From NCBI RefSeq assembly GCF_002024505.1, contig NZ_CP019402.1, positions 1,240,001 to 1,304,000 on the forward strand: a stretch of DNA of 64,000 nt, read 5' to 3'. Below the pieces are notes generated by a model, which saw only the letters and a list, made by a program, of their open reading frames with translations, did no database searches and had not been told where the DNA came from. The stretch comes from Plantibacter flavus (GTDB lineage: Bacteria; Actinomycetota; Actinomycetes; Actinomycetales; Microbacteriaceae). Positions 16,840 through 26,918 of the stretch are shown one piece after another. Both the position numbers and the translations under genes were made by a program. Numbering within the stretch: the first letter of the stretch is position 1; each line of letters opens with the position of its first letter.

Positions 16840-19065
16840 TTACGGTACCGCCGGTTCGTCCGTCGTCGGTGCCGGTGAGGCGTCTGCGCCATCGGTCGGC
16901 GCGGTGACGTCGGGTGCGGTCTCCACCGGCGTCTCCGTCTCCGTCGCCGGATCCAGCTCGGTCGTACTCGGCACGTCCGGCTCCGTCGCGGGAGCCGGTT
17001 CCACCGGGATCTGGTCCGCGATCGGTTCGACGACGGCCTGAACAGGGAGCGGAGCGGGAACCGCCTCCGGTGCGGTGTCCAGAACCGCTTCCGGGAGCGG
17101 GGCCGTCGCCGGATCGACGGCGGACTCGGTACTCAGGAGGCCGGTCAGCGAAAGATATTCGACTGAGGTCGCCGGTCCCACGCGAGACGGGTCCGCGGGG
17201 TCGACGCTCCAGACGCTGAGCTCGTGGAACCCGCCGGCCACGGCGGCGCCGGTGAGCGTCGCCCGACCGTCGGCATCGAGCGCGACGCGCTGCTCGTCAC
17301 CGCCGTCGAGGGTGTACCCGATCGCGCCGTTCGGAGCGCCGCTGATGACGATCGGTGCGTCCGGCTCGAGGATCCGGAACGACAGGATCGTCTCGAATCC
17401 GGAGATCGAGGGCCCGGAGATCGTCATGCCGGCAGGTTCCGCGGACACGGTGACCTGGTCACCGAGGGTCTGGCGCACCGTGAGGGTGAACCTCCCAGAC
17501 CGGTTGAGGACGACCGGTCCTGTCGACCAGGTCCCGGTCACCGGGGCGGCTGCGACCGATGACCGCTGCGCGGACCCCGGCACGACCGTCGAAGCGACGA
17601 CGAGGTCGCCGTCGAGGACGTCGATGGTGGCTCCGGCCGCTCCCGTGCCGCTGAACGTGGGCCACAGGTAGCCACCGCCGGAGTCGGCGACCATGGTCGG
17701 CACCGGGAGCGCCGTGGGTTCGGTCGGGTCGACGGGATCGACCGGGGTGACGGGCGGAGCGACCGGTGGGGCAGTAGGCGTCGGAACCTGCGGGGAGACC
17801 ACGACGGGATCCGGCGTCCCATCCTCGTTCGGACTCGTACTCGGACTCGGAGTCGGAGTCGGACTCGGACTCGGTGCCGGCGCCGGGGATGAGGGTGTCG
17901 GCGTCGGGCCGGCGATCGGACCCGCATCCGGGGACGGGGCGGCGGACAGATCGGTGGGCCCAGCAGCCGTGCCGGAGGTCGGCGTGTCGGCGGTCGGCGG
18001 GAACACCACCGGACCCAGGACGAGCGCTGCGGCGGTCACCGCCGCGACGACGCCGACACCGATCGCGGCGATGATCCCGCCGGAGAAACCCGCCGTCGCA
18101 GCACCCGCGACGCCCGCGCCCGACGCGGCGCCACTGGAACCGGCTGCACCGGAGGCCGCCACCCCACCGGAGGCCGCCACCGAGGTGCCCAGGTGCGCCG
18201 TCACTGCGACCCCACCGGTGACACCGGCAGGCATCGCGGCGACCGCGGTCGCCGACGGGCCGTTCGCCTGCAACCACGCGGTGTAGCCGGCCGCACCGGC
18301 GGCGCCTGCGACGAGGGGGAGGAGGACGAGCGCCATGCGCGAGCCGACCTCCTTCGCCTCAGCGGCCACGATGGTGCACCGCTGACAGGCGTCCAGGTGC
18401 GACTCGACCTTGGCCGTGTCCCGGGCGGAGAGGTTCCCGCGCGCGTACGATCCGAGCCTGCTGATCGTGAAGGCGTGCTCCGAGTCGTCGTCGACGGCCT
18501 GCAGGTGCGCCTGGATCCACGCTTCGCGCAGCCCCTCGCGTGCTCGGTAGGCGAGCGCGGACACCGAGTTGGCCTTCATCCCGAGGAGCGGCGCGACCTC
18601 CGCAGGCGTCATCGCCTCGATCTCCGTGTACCAGAGCACCTCCTGCCACCGGGTCGGCAGGCTCCGGAACGCTCGAGCACTCAGGCTGCGATCGAGGGCC
18701 TCGATCGAGGAGGCCTCGTTCGTGTCCGGGTCCTCGAAGGAGTCCAGGGTGTCGAGCGAGGTCTCCCGACGCGATCGGCCCCACGCGGCCGCCGTGTTCC
18801 GGATGGTGGTAAACAGGTAGGGGCGGAAGGCGCCGGTGGGTCCCTTCCCGCGACGGACCGCCTGATAGATGCGGGCGAAGGACTCCGAGACGAGGTCATC
18901 GGGATCGAGGCTCGAGGTGACGGACCGGGCGACGGTCCGTCCGGCGTTCGAGTGTCGTCGCCACAGCTCCGCGTAGGCGTCCTGCGAGCCCGTGCGGGTG
19001 TGCTCGATGAGCTCGGCATCCGATCGCTCGGTGAGCGATGAAGCCGGGGATGTGTCCAGGCTCAT
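16840..19065 (-). CDS. Sigma-70 (ECF-like) factor fused to zinc-finger anti-sigma, membrane and extracellular domains
   Basis: A single 741-residue polypeptide. Residues about 29-100 are a sigma region 2 (YAELWRRHSNAGRTVARSV, DPDDLVSESFARIYQAV). Residues 131-190 are a region 4 (LPTRWQEVLWYTEIEAMT, then LLGMKANSVSALAYRAREGL). Residues 200-245 hold an anti-sigma zinc motif His223-x3-Cys227-x2-Cys230. Hydrophobic segments follow at about 244-265 and 330-355, then a Pro/Ser/Thr linker (about 356-465, with a short PSPTPTPSPS repeat at 17836-17875), beta-rich Ig-like modules and an acidic Thr/Pro tail. The ATG at 19065 has a GGAGG site upstream. Such fusions resemble ECF groups with a built-in anti-sigma domain. 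Topology is uncertain because the two hydrophobic stretches could leave the tail on either side. Confidence 0.85.
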   Translation of the reverse strand: MSLDTSPASSLTERSDAELIEHTRTGSQDAYAELWRRHSNAGRTVARSVTSSLDPDDLVSESFARIYQAVRRGKGPTGAFRPYLFTTIRNTAAAWGRSRRETSLDTLDSFEDPDTNEASSIEALDRSLSARAFRSLPTRWQEVLWYTEIEAMTPAEVAPLLGMKANSVSALAYRAREGLREAWIQAHLQAVDDDSEHAFTISRLGSYARGNLSARDTAKVESHLDACQRCTIVAAEAKEVGSRMALVLLPLVAGAAGAAGYTAWLQANGPSATAVAAMPAGVTGGVAVTAHLGTSVAASGGVAASGAAGSSGAASGAGVAGAATAGFSGGIIAAIGVGVVAAVTAAALVLGPVVFPPTADTPTSGTAAGPTDLSAAPSPDAGPIAGPTPTPSSPAPAPSPSPTPTPSPSTSPNEDGTPDPVVVSPQVPTPTAPPVAPPVTPVDPVDPTEPTALPVPTMVADSGGGYLWPTFSGTGAAGATIDVLDGDLVVASTVVPGSAQRSSVAAAPVTGTWSTGPVVLNRSGRFTLTVRQTLGDQVTVSAEPAGMTISGPSISGFETILSFRILEPDAPIVISGAPNGAIGYTLDGGDEQRVALDADGRATLTGAAVAGGFHELSVWSVDPADPSRVGPATSVEYLSLTGLLSTESAVDPATAPLPEAVLDTAPEAVPAPLPVQAVVEPIADQIPVEPAPATEPDVPSTTELDPATETETPVETAPDVTAPTDGADASPAPTTDEPAVP

Positions 19066-19470
19066 GATGCCTCCGTCTGCGAGCTGCGCACTACCGGGCA
19101 CCGTGCCCGCCCAAGAGAGTCGGGTTGAGCGGGATCATGACGCCGATCCCTCATCTTGGCACGAGGTGTCTCGCGGACAGCCGCTGGCGCCGAGGAAGAT
19201 CCGTTCCGATTGTTCTGGGAAACCGCGTCATGACCTGTTCGGGACGCACTCTCTCAGGATGAACAGCAGGATTCCCGGCGACGGGGACCCGGCTGGGTCG
19301 TCCTCGGACGGCCACGATGCGCGCCACGGCCGGTGTGCATCGGGCAACGGACCCGAAACGTTGCAGATCTCGACGGGAGGGGGCGCCTTCGTGCGTACCC
19401 GTCGACAGGCCGGGAGCGGTGCTCGGGGGGCGAGCGCCACTCCCGGCCGCCTTCCCGTCCGTCGCCCGGA
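19066..19470. other. 405-base gap between the sigma fusion and GH20 genes
   Basis: No convincing gene. A short hairpin CGGGCAC-C-GTGCCCG lies just upstream of the sigma-fusion start (about 19096-19110) and could be an operator. I could not identify a clear ECF-type -35/-10 pair or a terminator for the GH20 gene. Confidence 0.5.
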
Positions 19471-20973
19471 TCAGTCGAGCCAGCCGACCTCGGGGGAGCG
19501 GTGGAAGGCGATGCCCGCGGCCGACCAGCCCTGAGCGAGGTGGGCCAGCCGGTCCCGGAAGTCGCTCCAGTCCGGCGTGCGTCGCTCCGACCAGCCGATC
19601 TCCGCGATGGACGCGATCCGAGGGAAGACGAGGAACTCGAGCGTCTGCACGTCGGCCACGGTCTCCGTCCAGAGCGGGGCCTCGACGCCGAGGATGTCCT
19701 GCTCTCCGACACCTTCGACGATCTCCGTCGGCTCCCAGACGGCGGAGCGTTCGACACTCGTGGGGCCGTCCGCCCAGGTGAGGCCGGCCGTCGCGACGCC
19801 GGGGTACTGCATGTCGAGGTAGGCGGCGTCGGCCGGAGACATGATGACCTGCCCGCCCTGATCCACGAACGAGCGCAGCTTGTCGGCGTGGCCGTCCTCG
19901 GGGGAGACGTAGTTCCAGTACTGGCCGATGGTGCCGGGGGCGAGGTCCCGAGACGCGCCGAACTCGTGCCAGGCGATCGCGGTCTTCCCGGTCGTGGCGA
20001 CCACTTCGGACACCCGACGGGCGAAATGGAGGAAGTCCGCCTCGGGGGTGGCGAGCGCTTCATCGCCACCCAGGTGGAGGTACGGACCCGGAGTCATCGC
20101 GGCGAGCTGGGTGAAGACGTCGTCGAGGAACATGTAGGTGGACTCGGCATGGATGTCGAGGCTCGAGAAGCCGACCTCCGTGCCGGTGTAGGGCTCGCGG
20201 GCGACGCCGTCCGGGTTGAGTTCGGGATACGCCGCGAGGACCGCGTTCGTGTGTCCGGGGACGTCGATCTCGGGGACGATCGTGACGCGGCGGTCGGCGG
20301 CGTACTCGATGATCGCCCGGTAGTCGTCGGCACTGTACGAGCCGCCCGCACCACCACCGACCGCGGTCGCCGCACCGATCCCGGTGAGCTCCGGCCACCC
20401 GGCGATCTCGAGGCGCCACCCCTGGTCGTCGGTGAGGTGCAGGTGCAGGTGGTTGAGCTTGAGTGCGGCGATCTGGTCGATGAACCGCTGCACCTGCGCG
20501 ACCGTGAAGAAGTGCCTCGCGACGTCGAGCATCGCGCCGCGGTACGCGAAGCGCGGCGCGTCGTCGATGACGGTCGCAGCGATGATCCAGTCCTGTGCGC
20601 CGGCCGTCGACGCCCAGTTGCTCGGCGGGAGGAGCTGCCTGAGTGTCTGCGTGCCATGGTGGACCCCGTCGGCGTCCGCGCCGACGATCTCGACACCGGA
20701 GGCCACGGCGGTCAATCGGTAGGCCCCGCTCGTCGTCGACAGGCGGGGGTCGACCGACAGCGAGATGTCCGCACCCGCCGAATCCGCGACCTCCTCCGTG
20801 CCGGTGGTCTCGACCGGAAGGTCGAAGCCCGTCGAGGCGCGCAGGGCCTCGGCGAGGATCCGAGCCGTGGTCGCCGCCGACGGGTCGGTACGGATCACCG
20901 AATCCGCCGACAACCGGAACGGGGGAGCGGAGACGTCCGTGGTCTGCGACATGGGTCGGGGCAGCAGGCTCAT
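19471..20973 (-). CDS. Beta-N-acetylhexosaminidase, glycoside hydrolase family 20
   Basis: A 500-residue hydrolase that removes terminal GlcNAc or GalNAc from oligosaccharides. It has an N-terminal GH20b domain and then a catalytic barrel with AYRGAMLDVARHFFTVAQVQ, LNHLHLHLTDDQGWRLEI and IVPEIDVPGHTNA. The catalytic pair is Asp304-Glu305 in YLHLGGDEALAT. No signal peptide is visible after the ATG at 20973, which has a GAAGGA ribosome site, so it is probably cytoplasmic and acts on imported chito-oligosaccharides. Its product would enter the kinase/NagA/NagB route encoded nearby. A second ATG seven codons later is possible. Confidence 0.93.
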   Translation of the reverse strand: MSLLPRPMSQTTDVSAPPFRLSADSVIRTDPSAATTARILAEALRASTGFDLPVETTGTEEVADSAGADISLSVDPRLSTTSGAYRLTAVASGVEIVGADADGVHHGTQTLRQLLPPSNWASTAGAQDWIIAATVIDDAPRFAYRGAMLDVARHFFTVAQVQRFIDQIAALKLNHLHLHLTDDQGWRLEIAGWPELTGIGAATAVGGGAGGSYSADDYRAIIEYAADRRVTIVPEIDVPGHTNAVLAAYPELNPDGVAREPYTGTEVGFSSLDIHAESTYMFLDDVFTQLAAMTPGPYLHLGGDEALATPEADFLHFARRVSEVVATTGKTAIAWHEFGASRDLAPGTIGQYWNYVSPEDGHADKLRSFVDQGGQVIMSPADAAYLDMQYPGVATAGLTWADGPTSVERSAVWEPTEIVEGVGEQDILGVEAPLWTETVADVQTLEFLVFPRIASIAEIGWSERRTPDWSDFRDRLAHLAQGWSAAGIAFHRSPEVGWLD

Positions 20974-21134
20974 GCGTGGTTCCTTCAGCGTCGGCGACGC
21001 GGGATCGTGGGGGCCGGAACGGGGTTTGTTCGGAGGGTGAACAAGCTTCGGGCCATCCTGACACACCGGCCCCCACTGCTGCCCGCCCCCTCCACAGGAC
21101 GGTGCGCGTCGGGCGTCCCGTTGCTATGCTGCTA

Positions 21135-21250
21135 GCAGTCGCAACTGGCGTATAGACGGAGTTCCGCTCCGCCTCAGATGGTTCACCATCGGGGAGCGAC
21201 CCTGCACCTTGAAGACAAGGGCGGATTCGGCCGCACGCCTGGGCCGAAAC
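21135..21250 (+). promoter_or_regulatory. ZTP (pfl-type) riboswitch upstream of glyA
   Basis: The 320-base leader of glyA contains the conserved blocks of the ZTP/pfl motif: TCGCAACTGGCG (21139-21150), ACCATCGGGGAGCGACC (21185-21201) and CGCCTGGGC (21236-21244). The first and second blocks can pair through GTCGC/GCGAC, and TTCGGCC/GGCCGAA flanks the last block. The class senses the purine intermediate ZTP, a sign of 10-formyl-THF shortage, and turns on folate genes, which fits glyA-folD downstream. A TATGCT at 21125-21130 may be the -10 box. The control mechanism (termination or translation) is not clear. Confidence 0.85.
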
Positions 21251-21293
21251 GGCACATCACCGACATCCGTTCTGTCACAAAAGGGAGCCAGTC

Positions 21294-22565
21294 TTGTCCG
21301 ACACCTTCAACGCGCCACTCTCCGAGGTCGATCCCGAGATCGCTGCGGTCCTCGAGCAGGAGCTCGGTCGCCAGCGCAATACCCTCGAGATGATCGCGAG
21401 TGAGAACTTCGTGCCCGTCTCCGTCCTGCAGTCGCAGGGCAGCGTCCTCACCAACAAGTACGCCGAGGGCTACCCGGGTCGTCGCTACTACGGCGGCTGC
21501 GAGTTCGTCGACATCGCCGAGTCTCTCGCGATCGAGCGGGCCAAGAGCCTCTTCGGTGCCGCATACGCGAACGTCCAGCCGCACTCGGGCGCCACGGCCA
21601 ACGCCGCGGTCCTCTCAGCGATCGCCACCCCCGGCGACACCATCCTCGGTCTCGAGCTCGCCCACGGTGGTCACCTCACCCACGGCATGAAGCTCAACTT
21701 CTCCGGCAAGCTCTACAACGCCGTCTCCTACGGCGTCGACCCCGAGACCTTCCTCGTCGACATGGACGTCGTCCGCGACAAAGCACTCGAGCACAAGCCC
21801 CAGGTCATCATCGCCGGCTGGTCCGCCTACCCGCGCCAGCTCGACTTCGCCGCGTTCCGCGCGATCGCCGACGAGGTCGGTGCGAAGCTCTGGGTCGACA
21901 TGGCGCACTTCGCCGGCCTCGTCGCCGCAGGCGTCCACCCGTCGCCCGTGCCGTTCGCCGACGTCGTCTCCTCCACCGTGCACAAGACCATCGGCGGCCC
22001 GCGCTCCGGCTTCATCGTGAGCCGCGACATGGAGCTCGCCAAGAAGCTCAACTCGAACGTGTTCCCCGGCCAGCAGGGCGGGCCGCTCATGCACGTCATC
22101 GCCGCCAAGGCGACCGCGTTCAAGCTCGCCGCCACGGCGGAGTTCAAGGACCGCCAGGAGCGGACGCTCCGCGGTGCCAAGCTCCTCGCCGAGGCGCTCA
22201 CCTCCGAGGCGTCGAAGGCCGCCGGCATCGACGTCCTCACCGGCGGCACCGACGTGCACCTCGTGCTCGCCGACCTCCGCACCTCCGAGCTCGACGGCCA
22301 GCAGGCCGAAGACCTCCTCCACGAGGTCGGCATCACGGTCAACCGCAACTCGGTGCCGTTCGACCCGCGCCCGCCGATGGTCACCTCCGGCCTGCGGATC
22401 GGTACCCCGGCACTCGCGACGCGTGGCTTCGGCGACACCGAGTTCGCCGAGGTCGCCGACATCATCGCTCTCGCGCTGCGCAACGGTGCCGAGTCCGGAG
22501 CCCTCCGGGAGCGCGTCACGGCGCTCGCCGAGCGCTTCCCGCTCTACCCCGGCCTCCAGCAGTAG
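21294..22565 (+). CDS. glyA: Serine hydroxymethyltransferase
   Basis: PLP enzyme of 423 residues interconverting serine and glycine with transfer of a one-carbon unit to tetrahydrofolate. Signatures are [20 protein letters not shown] near the N-terminus, [18 protein letters not shown], and the PLP-lysine region [15 protein letters not shown] with Lys231. The start is a TTG at 21294 with a GGGAG ribosome site 7 bases upstream; no in-frame ATG fits. A ZTP riboswitch precedes it and folD follows 11 bases after the stop, forming a one-carbon operon. Confidence 0.96.
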   Translation: MSDTFNAPLSEVDPEIAAVLEQELGRQRNTLEMIASENFVPVSVLQSQGSVLTNKYAEGYPGRRYYGGCEFVDIAESLAIERAKSLFGAAYANVQPHSGATANAAVLSAIATPGDTILGLELAHGGHLTHGMKLNFSGKLYNAVSYGVDPETFLVDMDVVRDKALEHKPQVIIAGWSAYPRQLDFAAFRAIADEVGAKLWVDMAHFAGLVAAGVHPSPVPFADVVSSTVHKTIGGPRSGFIVSRDMELAKKLNSNVFPGQQGGPLMHVIAAKATAFKLAATAEFKDRQERTLRGAKLLAEALTSEASKAAGIDVLTGGTDVHLVLADLRTSELDGQQAEDLLHEVGITVNRNSVPFDPRPPMVTSGLRIGTPALATRGFGDTEFAEVADIIALALRNGAESGALRERVTALAERFPLYPGLQQ

Positions 22566-22576
22566 GGCGCGGGCGC

Positions 22577-23449
22577 ATGACCGCACAGATCCTCGACGGC
22601 AAGGCCACCGCAGCCGCCATCAAGTCCGAGCTCGCGATCGAGGTGGCCGCACTCAAGGAGCGCGGCATCTCGGTCGGGCTGGGCACCGTCCTCGTCGGAT
22701 CCGACCCGGGTTCGCAGTGGTACGTCGCCGGCAAGCACCGCGACTGCGCCGAGGTCGGCATGGAGTCGATCCGACGCGACCTCCCCGAGACGGTGTCACA
22801 GGAGGAGCTCGAGGCCGTCCTCGACGAGCTCAACGCCGACGAGAGCTGCACCGGCTACATCGTGCAGCTGCCGTTGCCGAAGCACATCGACACCGACGCG
22901 ATCCTCGAGCGCATCGATCCCGAGAAGGACGCCGACGGGCTCCACCCGACCAACCTCGGTCGTCTCGTGCTCAACGTGAACCGCCCGATCCACACACCGT
23001 TGCCGTGCACGCCGAAGGGCGTCATCGAGCTGGTGGAACGTCATGGGATCAGCTGGGCGGGCAAGCACGTCGTCGTCGTGGGCCGCGGGGTCACCGTCGG
23101 TCGCGCGATCGGCCCGCTGCTCACCCGTCGCGAATACAACGCGACGGTCACGCTGACGCACACCGGAACGGTCGGACTCGACGACATCCTCCGCACCGCC
23201 GACGTGATCGTCGCCGCGGCGGGCGTCCCCGGGATCGTCACGCGCGACGCCGTGAAGCCCGGCGTCATCGTCCTCGACGTCGGGGTGAGCCGCGAGACCG
23301 ACCCCGAGACCGGCAAGTCCCGGGTCGTCGGCGACGTCGCCCCTGACGTGGCCGAGGTCGCCTCGTGGATCAGCCCGAACCCCGGTGGTGTCGGTCCCAT
23401 GACGAGAGTCGGACTCCTCGCCAACGTCGTCCGCATGGCCACCCCCTAA
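22577..23449 (+). CDS. folD: Bifunctional methylenetetrahydrofolate dehydrogenase / methenyltetrahydrofolate cyclohydrolase
   Basis: A 290-residue FolD, which oxidises 5,10-methylene-THF and hydrolyses the methenyl form to 10-formyl-THF. Visible family blocks are [24 protein letters not shown] substrate residues (Tyr and Lys of the YxxxK site), [13 protein letters not shown], and [13 protein letters not shown]. The NADP loop region reads [17 protein letters not shown]. It lies 11 bases after glyA and so is likely under the same riboswitch. The 3' end abuts the first palindromic element beside the DUF559 gene. Confidence 0.95.
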   Translation: MTAQILDGKATAAAIKSELAIEVAALKERGISVGLGTVLVGSDPGSQWYVAGKHRDCAEVGMESIRRDLPETVSQEELEAVLDELNADESCTGYIVQLPLPKHIDTDAILERIDPEKDADGLHPTNLGRLVLNVNRPIHTPLPCTPKGVIELVERHGISWAGKHVVVVGRGVTVGRAIGPLLTRREYNATVTLTHTGTVGLDDILRTADVIVAAAGVPGIVTRDAVKPGVIVLDVGVSRETDPETGKSRVVGDVAPDVAEVASWISPNPGGVGPMTRVGLLANVVRMATP

Positions 23450-23453
23450 CTCA

Positions 23454-23518
23454 GCCCGCGAACTGTCACTCGACGCTAGTCCGGCGCCCCGCGATTAGCC
23501 GGAAGTGACAGTTCGCGA
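23454..23518. repeat. Palindromic element 1 (folD / DUF559 junction)
   Basis: Outer arms CGCGAACTGTCACT (23457-23470) and AGTGACAGTTCGCG (23504-23517) are a perfect 14-bp inverted repeat. An inner arm pair GCTAGTC / GATTAGC has one mismatch. The first 32 bases are identical to element 2 at 24443. The last codons and TAG stop of the minus-strand DUF559 gene (stop at 23476) lie inside the element, so the repeat encodes its C-terminus. Confidence 0.85.
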
Positions 23519-24393
23519 GCCAGGGCGGTGAGGATGGGCGACGGGTCCGTCAGGTGCGAGCGATTCACCCGAATGACCCGCCAGCCCGCTGCCATGACTC
23601 GGTCGAGGCGATCGATGTCGTGGAAGATCTGCCGTTCATCCGAGAAGTGGGTGCCGCCGTCGTATTCGACGAGGACCCGCTGTTCGGGATACACCAGGTC
23701 GCCCAAGGCCAGGAACCGTCCGAGGGCGTCTGAGATGACCTCGTTGACGAGTGGTTCCGGAAGGCCCGCGCGGACGATCAGCAGGCGCAATGCGGTCTCC
23801 ATCGGCGAATCCGTCCGAGGCCGCATCATCGAGAACGCGAGCCGCAGCCGCTTCGCGCCGCGACGGCCGTTCATCCGTGCCAGCCCGCGGACGATCTGCT
23901 GCTCCGATGCCAGTGGTCGCCTGCGGCGAAGCAACACGTCGCCGGCGATCACCAGGTCGTCCAAGGGGAGTCGGGTTCCGAGCTGACACCAGGCATCGAC
24001 GGCGGTCAGTACCGGCAGCCCTTCGACGGCGACGACCTCCCAGTGGTCCCCGTCGAGTTGATGCCCACGCACGCCCGATCCTCGAGGCGCGCGTGCCGGC
24101 GCGATGGACGCGACGTCGAGTGGTGCCTCGTGTTCCCAGGTGGGCACGGGGAGGCCGTGCAAGGCCGCCGCGCTCACGTGGCTGAAGAACTGCCCATCGT
24201 GGAGGAGTGGGGCATAGGCGTGACAGCGTCCGGGGATGTCCGTGGGCTGGTCGAGCGGTGCCCGGACGCCTCGGTGCGGCGTGGCGAGGTCGCGCGCTCG
24301 TAGCCGCGATCGAGGCACGCCGAGTTCGTCGGCTTCGGCCATGGAGAACGGCTGCTTGCTGAGTTCGAGGGGGAGGGGACGTCGGCGGACCAT
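23476..24393 (-). CDS. DUF559-domain (Vsr-like nuclease fold) protein with AbiEi-like N-terminus
   Basis: A 305-residue protein. The N-terminal part (residues about 10-60, FSMAEADELGVPRSRLRARD, then HRGVRAP) resembles the AbiEi-type winged-helix domain common in actinobacterial proteins. The C-terminal 110 residues match DUF559, a restriction-endonuclease-like fold related to Vsr, with GDLVYPEQRVLVEYDGG (Asp, then Glu-x-Asp) and GWRVIRVNRSHL. This class is widespread but without proven function; a nuclease or toxin-antitoxin link is only suggested. The gene is flanked by two palindromic repeats, the 3' one containing its stop codon. It sits between folD and galK on the opposite strand to folD and looks like an inserted cassette. 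Confidence 0.8.
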   Translation of the reverse strand: MVRRRPLPLELSKQPFSMAEADELGVPRSRLRARDLATPHRGVRAPLDQPTDIPGRCHAYAPLLHDGQFFSHVSAAALHGLPVPTWEHEAPLDVASIAPARAPRGSGVRGHQLDGDHWEVVAVEGLPVLTAVDAWCQLGTRLPLDDLVIAGDVLLRRRRPLASEQQIVRGLARMNGRRGAKRLRLAFSMMRPRTDSPMETALRLLIVRAGLPEPLVNEVISDALGRFLALGDLVYPEQRVLVEYDGGTHFSDERQIFHDIDRLDRVMAAGWRVIRVNRSHLTDPSPILTALARELSLPANRGAPD

Positions 24394-24442
24394 CCCACCA
24401 CGGTGCCGACTGCGGCGTCTCAGCGTCCGAAGTTCTCCACAC

Positions 24443-24515
24443 CCAGCCCGCGAACTGTCACTCGACGCTAGTCCGAGCGGCCGGGACTAGCCGGAATTGA
24501 CAGTTCGCGGGCAGG
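24443..24515. repeat. Palindromic element 2 (DUF559 / galK junction)
   Basis: Outer arms GCCCGCGAACTGTCA (24446-24460) and its complement (24498-24512) are a perfect 15-bp inverted repeat. Inside is a second perfect 8-bp pair GCTAGTCC (24467-24474) / GGACTAGC (24484-24491). Read on the minus strand it would encode ARELSIPASPGRSD plus a TAG stop, matching 9 of 14 residues of the real DUF559 C-terminus, ARELSLPANRGAPD. The element therefore looks like a left-over gene 3' end. It lies 53 bases upstream of the DUF559 start and 14 bases after the galK stop. Confidence 0.85.
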
Positions 24516-24526
24516 GGTGGGGAAGG

Positions 24527-25683
<1,157 letters not shown>

Positions 25684-25687
<4 letters not shown>

Positions 25688-26835
25688 ACGGGGTTCTCCT
25701 CATCGGCTGCGGCGATCGCGGTGCGCAGTGCGGTGGCGGTGGTCTCGGGCGGGACGTCGCCGATCCAGGCGCCCATAGCGGCCTCGGAGCCGGCCAGGTA
25801 TTTCAGGCGGTCGGCTCCGCGACGCGGGGAGGTGAGCTGCAGGTGGAGTCGGAGCTCGTCGCGGTGGACGCGGGTCGGGGCCTGGTGCCAGGCGGCGATG
25901 TACGGGGTCGGGGTGTCGTACAGGGCGTCGACGCCGCGGAGCAGCCGCAGGTAGAGGACGGCGAGTTCGTCGCGTTCGGCGAGTGAGGTCGCGGCGAAGT
26001 CGGGCACGTGCCGGTGGGGGAGCAGGTGCACCTCGATGGGCCAGCGCGCAGCGAACGGGACGAACGCCGTCCAGTGCTCGCCGGCGAGGACGACGCGCTC
26101 GTCGGCCTGCTCAGCGGCGAGGACGTCGGCGAAGAGTCCGGGACCGTAGGCCGCGCTCGCGGCGATGAGTCGCTGCGTGCGCGGGGTCACGTAGGGGTAG
26201 GAGTAGATCTGCCCGTGCGGGTGGTGGAGGGTGACCCCGATCTGCTCTCCACGGTTCTCGAAGGGGAACACCTGCTGGATCGAGTCGATCTGCGACAGTG
26301 CGTGTGTCCGGCGGGCCCACGCTTCGATCACCGTGCGCGCCCGGGTGCGAGACAGCGAGCCGAAGGAACCGGTGCTCGACGGGCTGAAGCTCACGACCTC
26401 GCAGCGGCCGACCGAGGTGCGGGTCCTGCCGATTCCGATGGCCTCGAGGTCGGCGAGGTCGACCGGTGCGTTCTCGTCTTCGAGCAGCGGTCCGAAGGAC
26501 GGCGACTTGTTCTCGAAGACCGCGACGTCGTACTGGTCGGGGATCTCGGAGGGGTTCGAGGGGCTCGCGGGCGCGAGTGGGTCGAGGTTCGCGGGTGGCA
26601 GCATCACCCGGTTCTGGCGGGCGGCGGCGATCGAGATCCACTCACCCGTCAGCGGGTCCTGGCGCATGGACGCGGTCGGCGGACGTGGGGCGAGTTCGCG
26701 AGCGTCGGGCAGGCGCTCCGCGGGCCGCGTCGTGTCGACGTCGTCGAAGTAGATGAGTTCGCGACCGTCGGCGAGGCGCTGGGTCAAGCTCGCGATCGCC
26801 GGGTCGATGACGAAGGTGTCGTCGAGTGGGGGCAT
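25684..26835 (-). CDS. galT: Galactose-1-phosphate uridylyltransferase
   Basis: Second Leloir enzyme, 383 residues, exchanging UDP between UDP-glucose and galactose-1-phosphate. The active-site block HHPHGQIYSYPYV contains the nucleophilic His207, and a second conserved histidine block, EVHLLPHRHVPDF, lies further on. The N-terminal region has the expected DPLTGEWISIAAARQNR segment. The ATG at 26835 follows GAGGA; an upstream in-frame start is less likely because it runs into the operator. The stop overlaps galK. Confidence 0.95.
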
Positions 26836-26863
26836 GGGGATCCTCAGAACGGGTTGTCGAAAG

Positions 26864-26880
26864 GAAACGTACAACGTTTC
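26864..26880. promoter_or_regulatory. Palindromic operator between galT and the DeoR gene
   Basis: GAAACGT-ACA-ACGTTTC is a perfect 7-bp inverted repeat in the 83-base divergent gap. It lies about 29 bases upstream of the galT start and 39 upstream of the regulator start. A TATAGG at 26892-26897 may be a -10 box for the regulator. The site is well placed for the DeoR-family protein encoded alongside; that binding is inferred. Confidence 0.65.
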
Positions 26881-26918
26881 GCCTTGAAAAGTATAGGCAA
26901 GTCAGCGAAGATTCAAGC

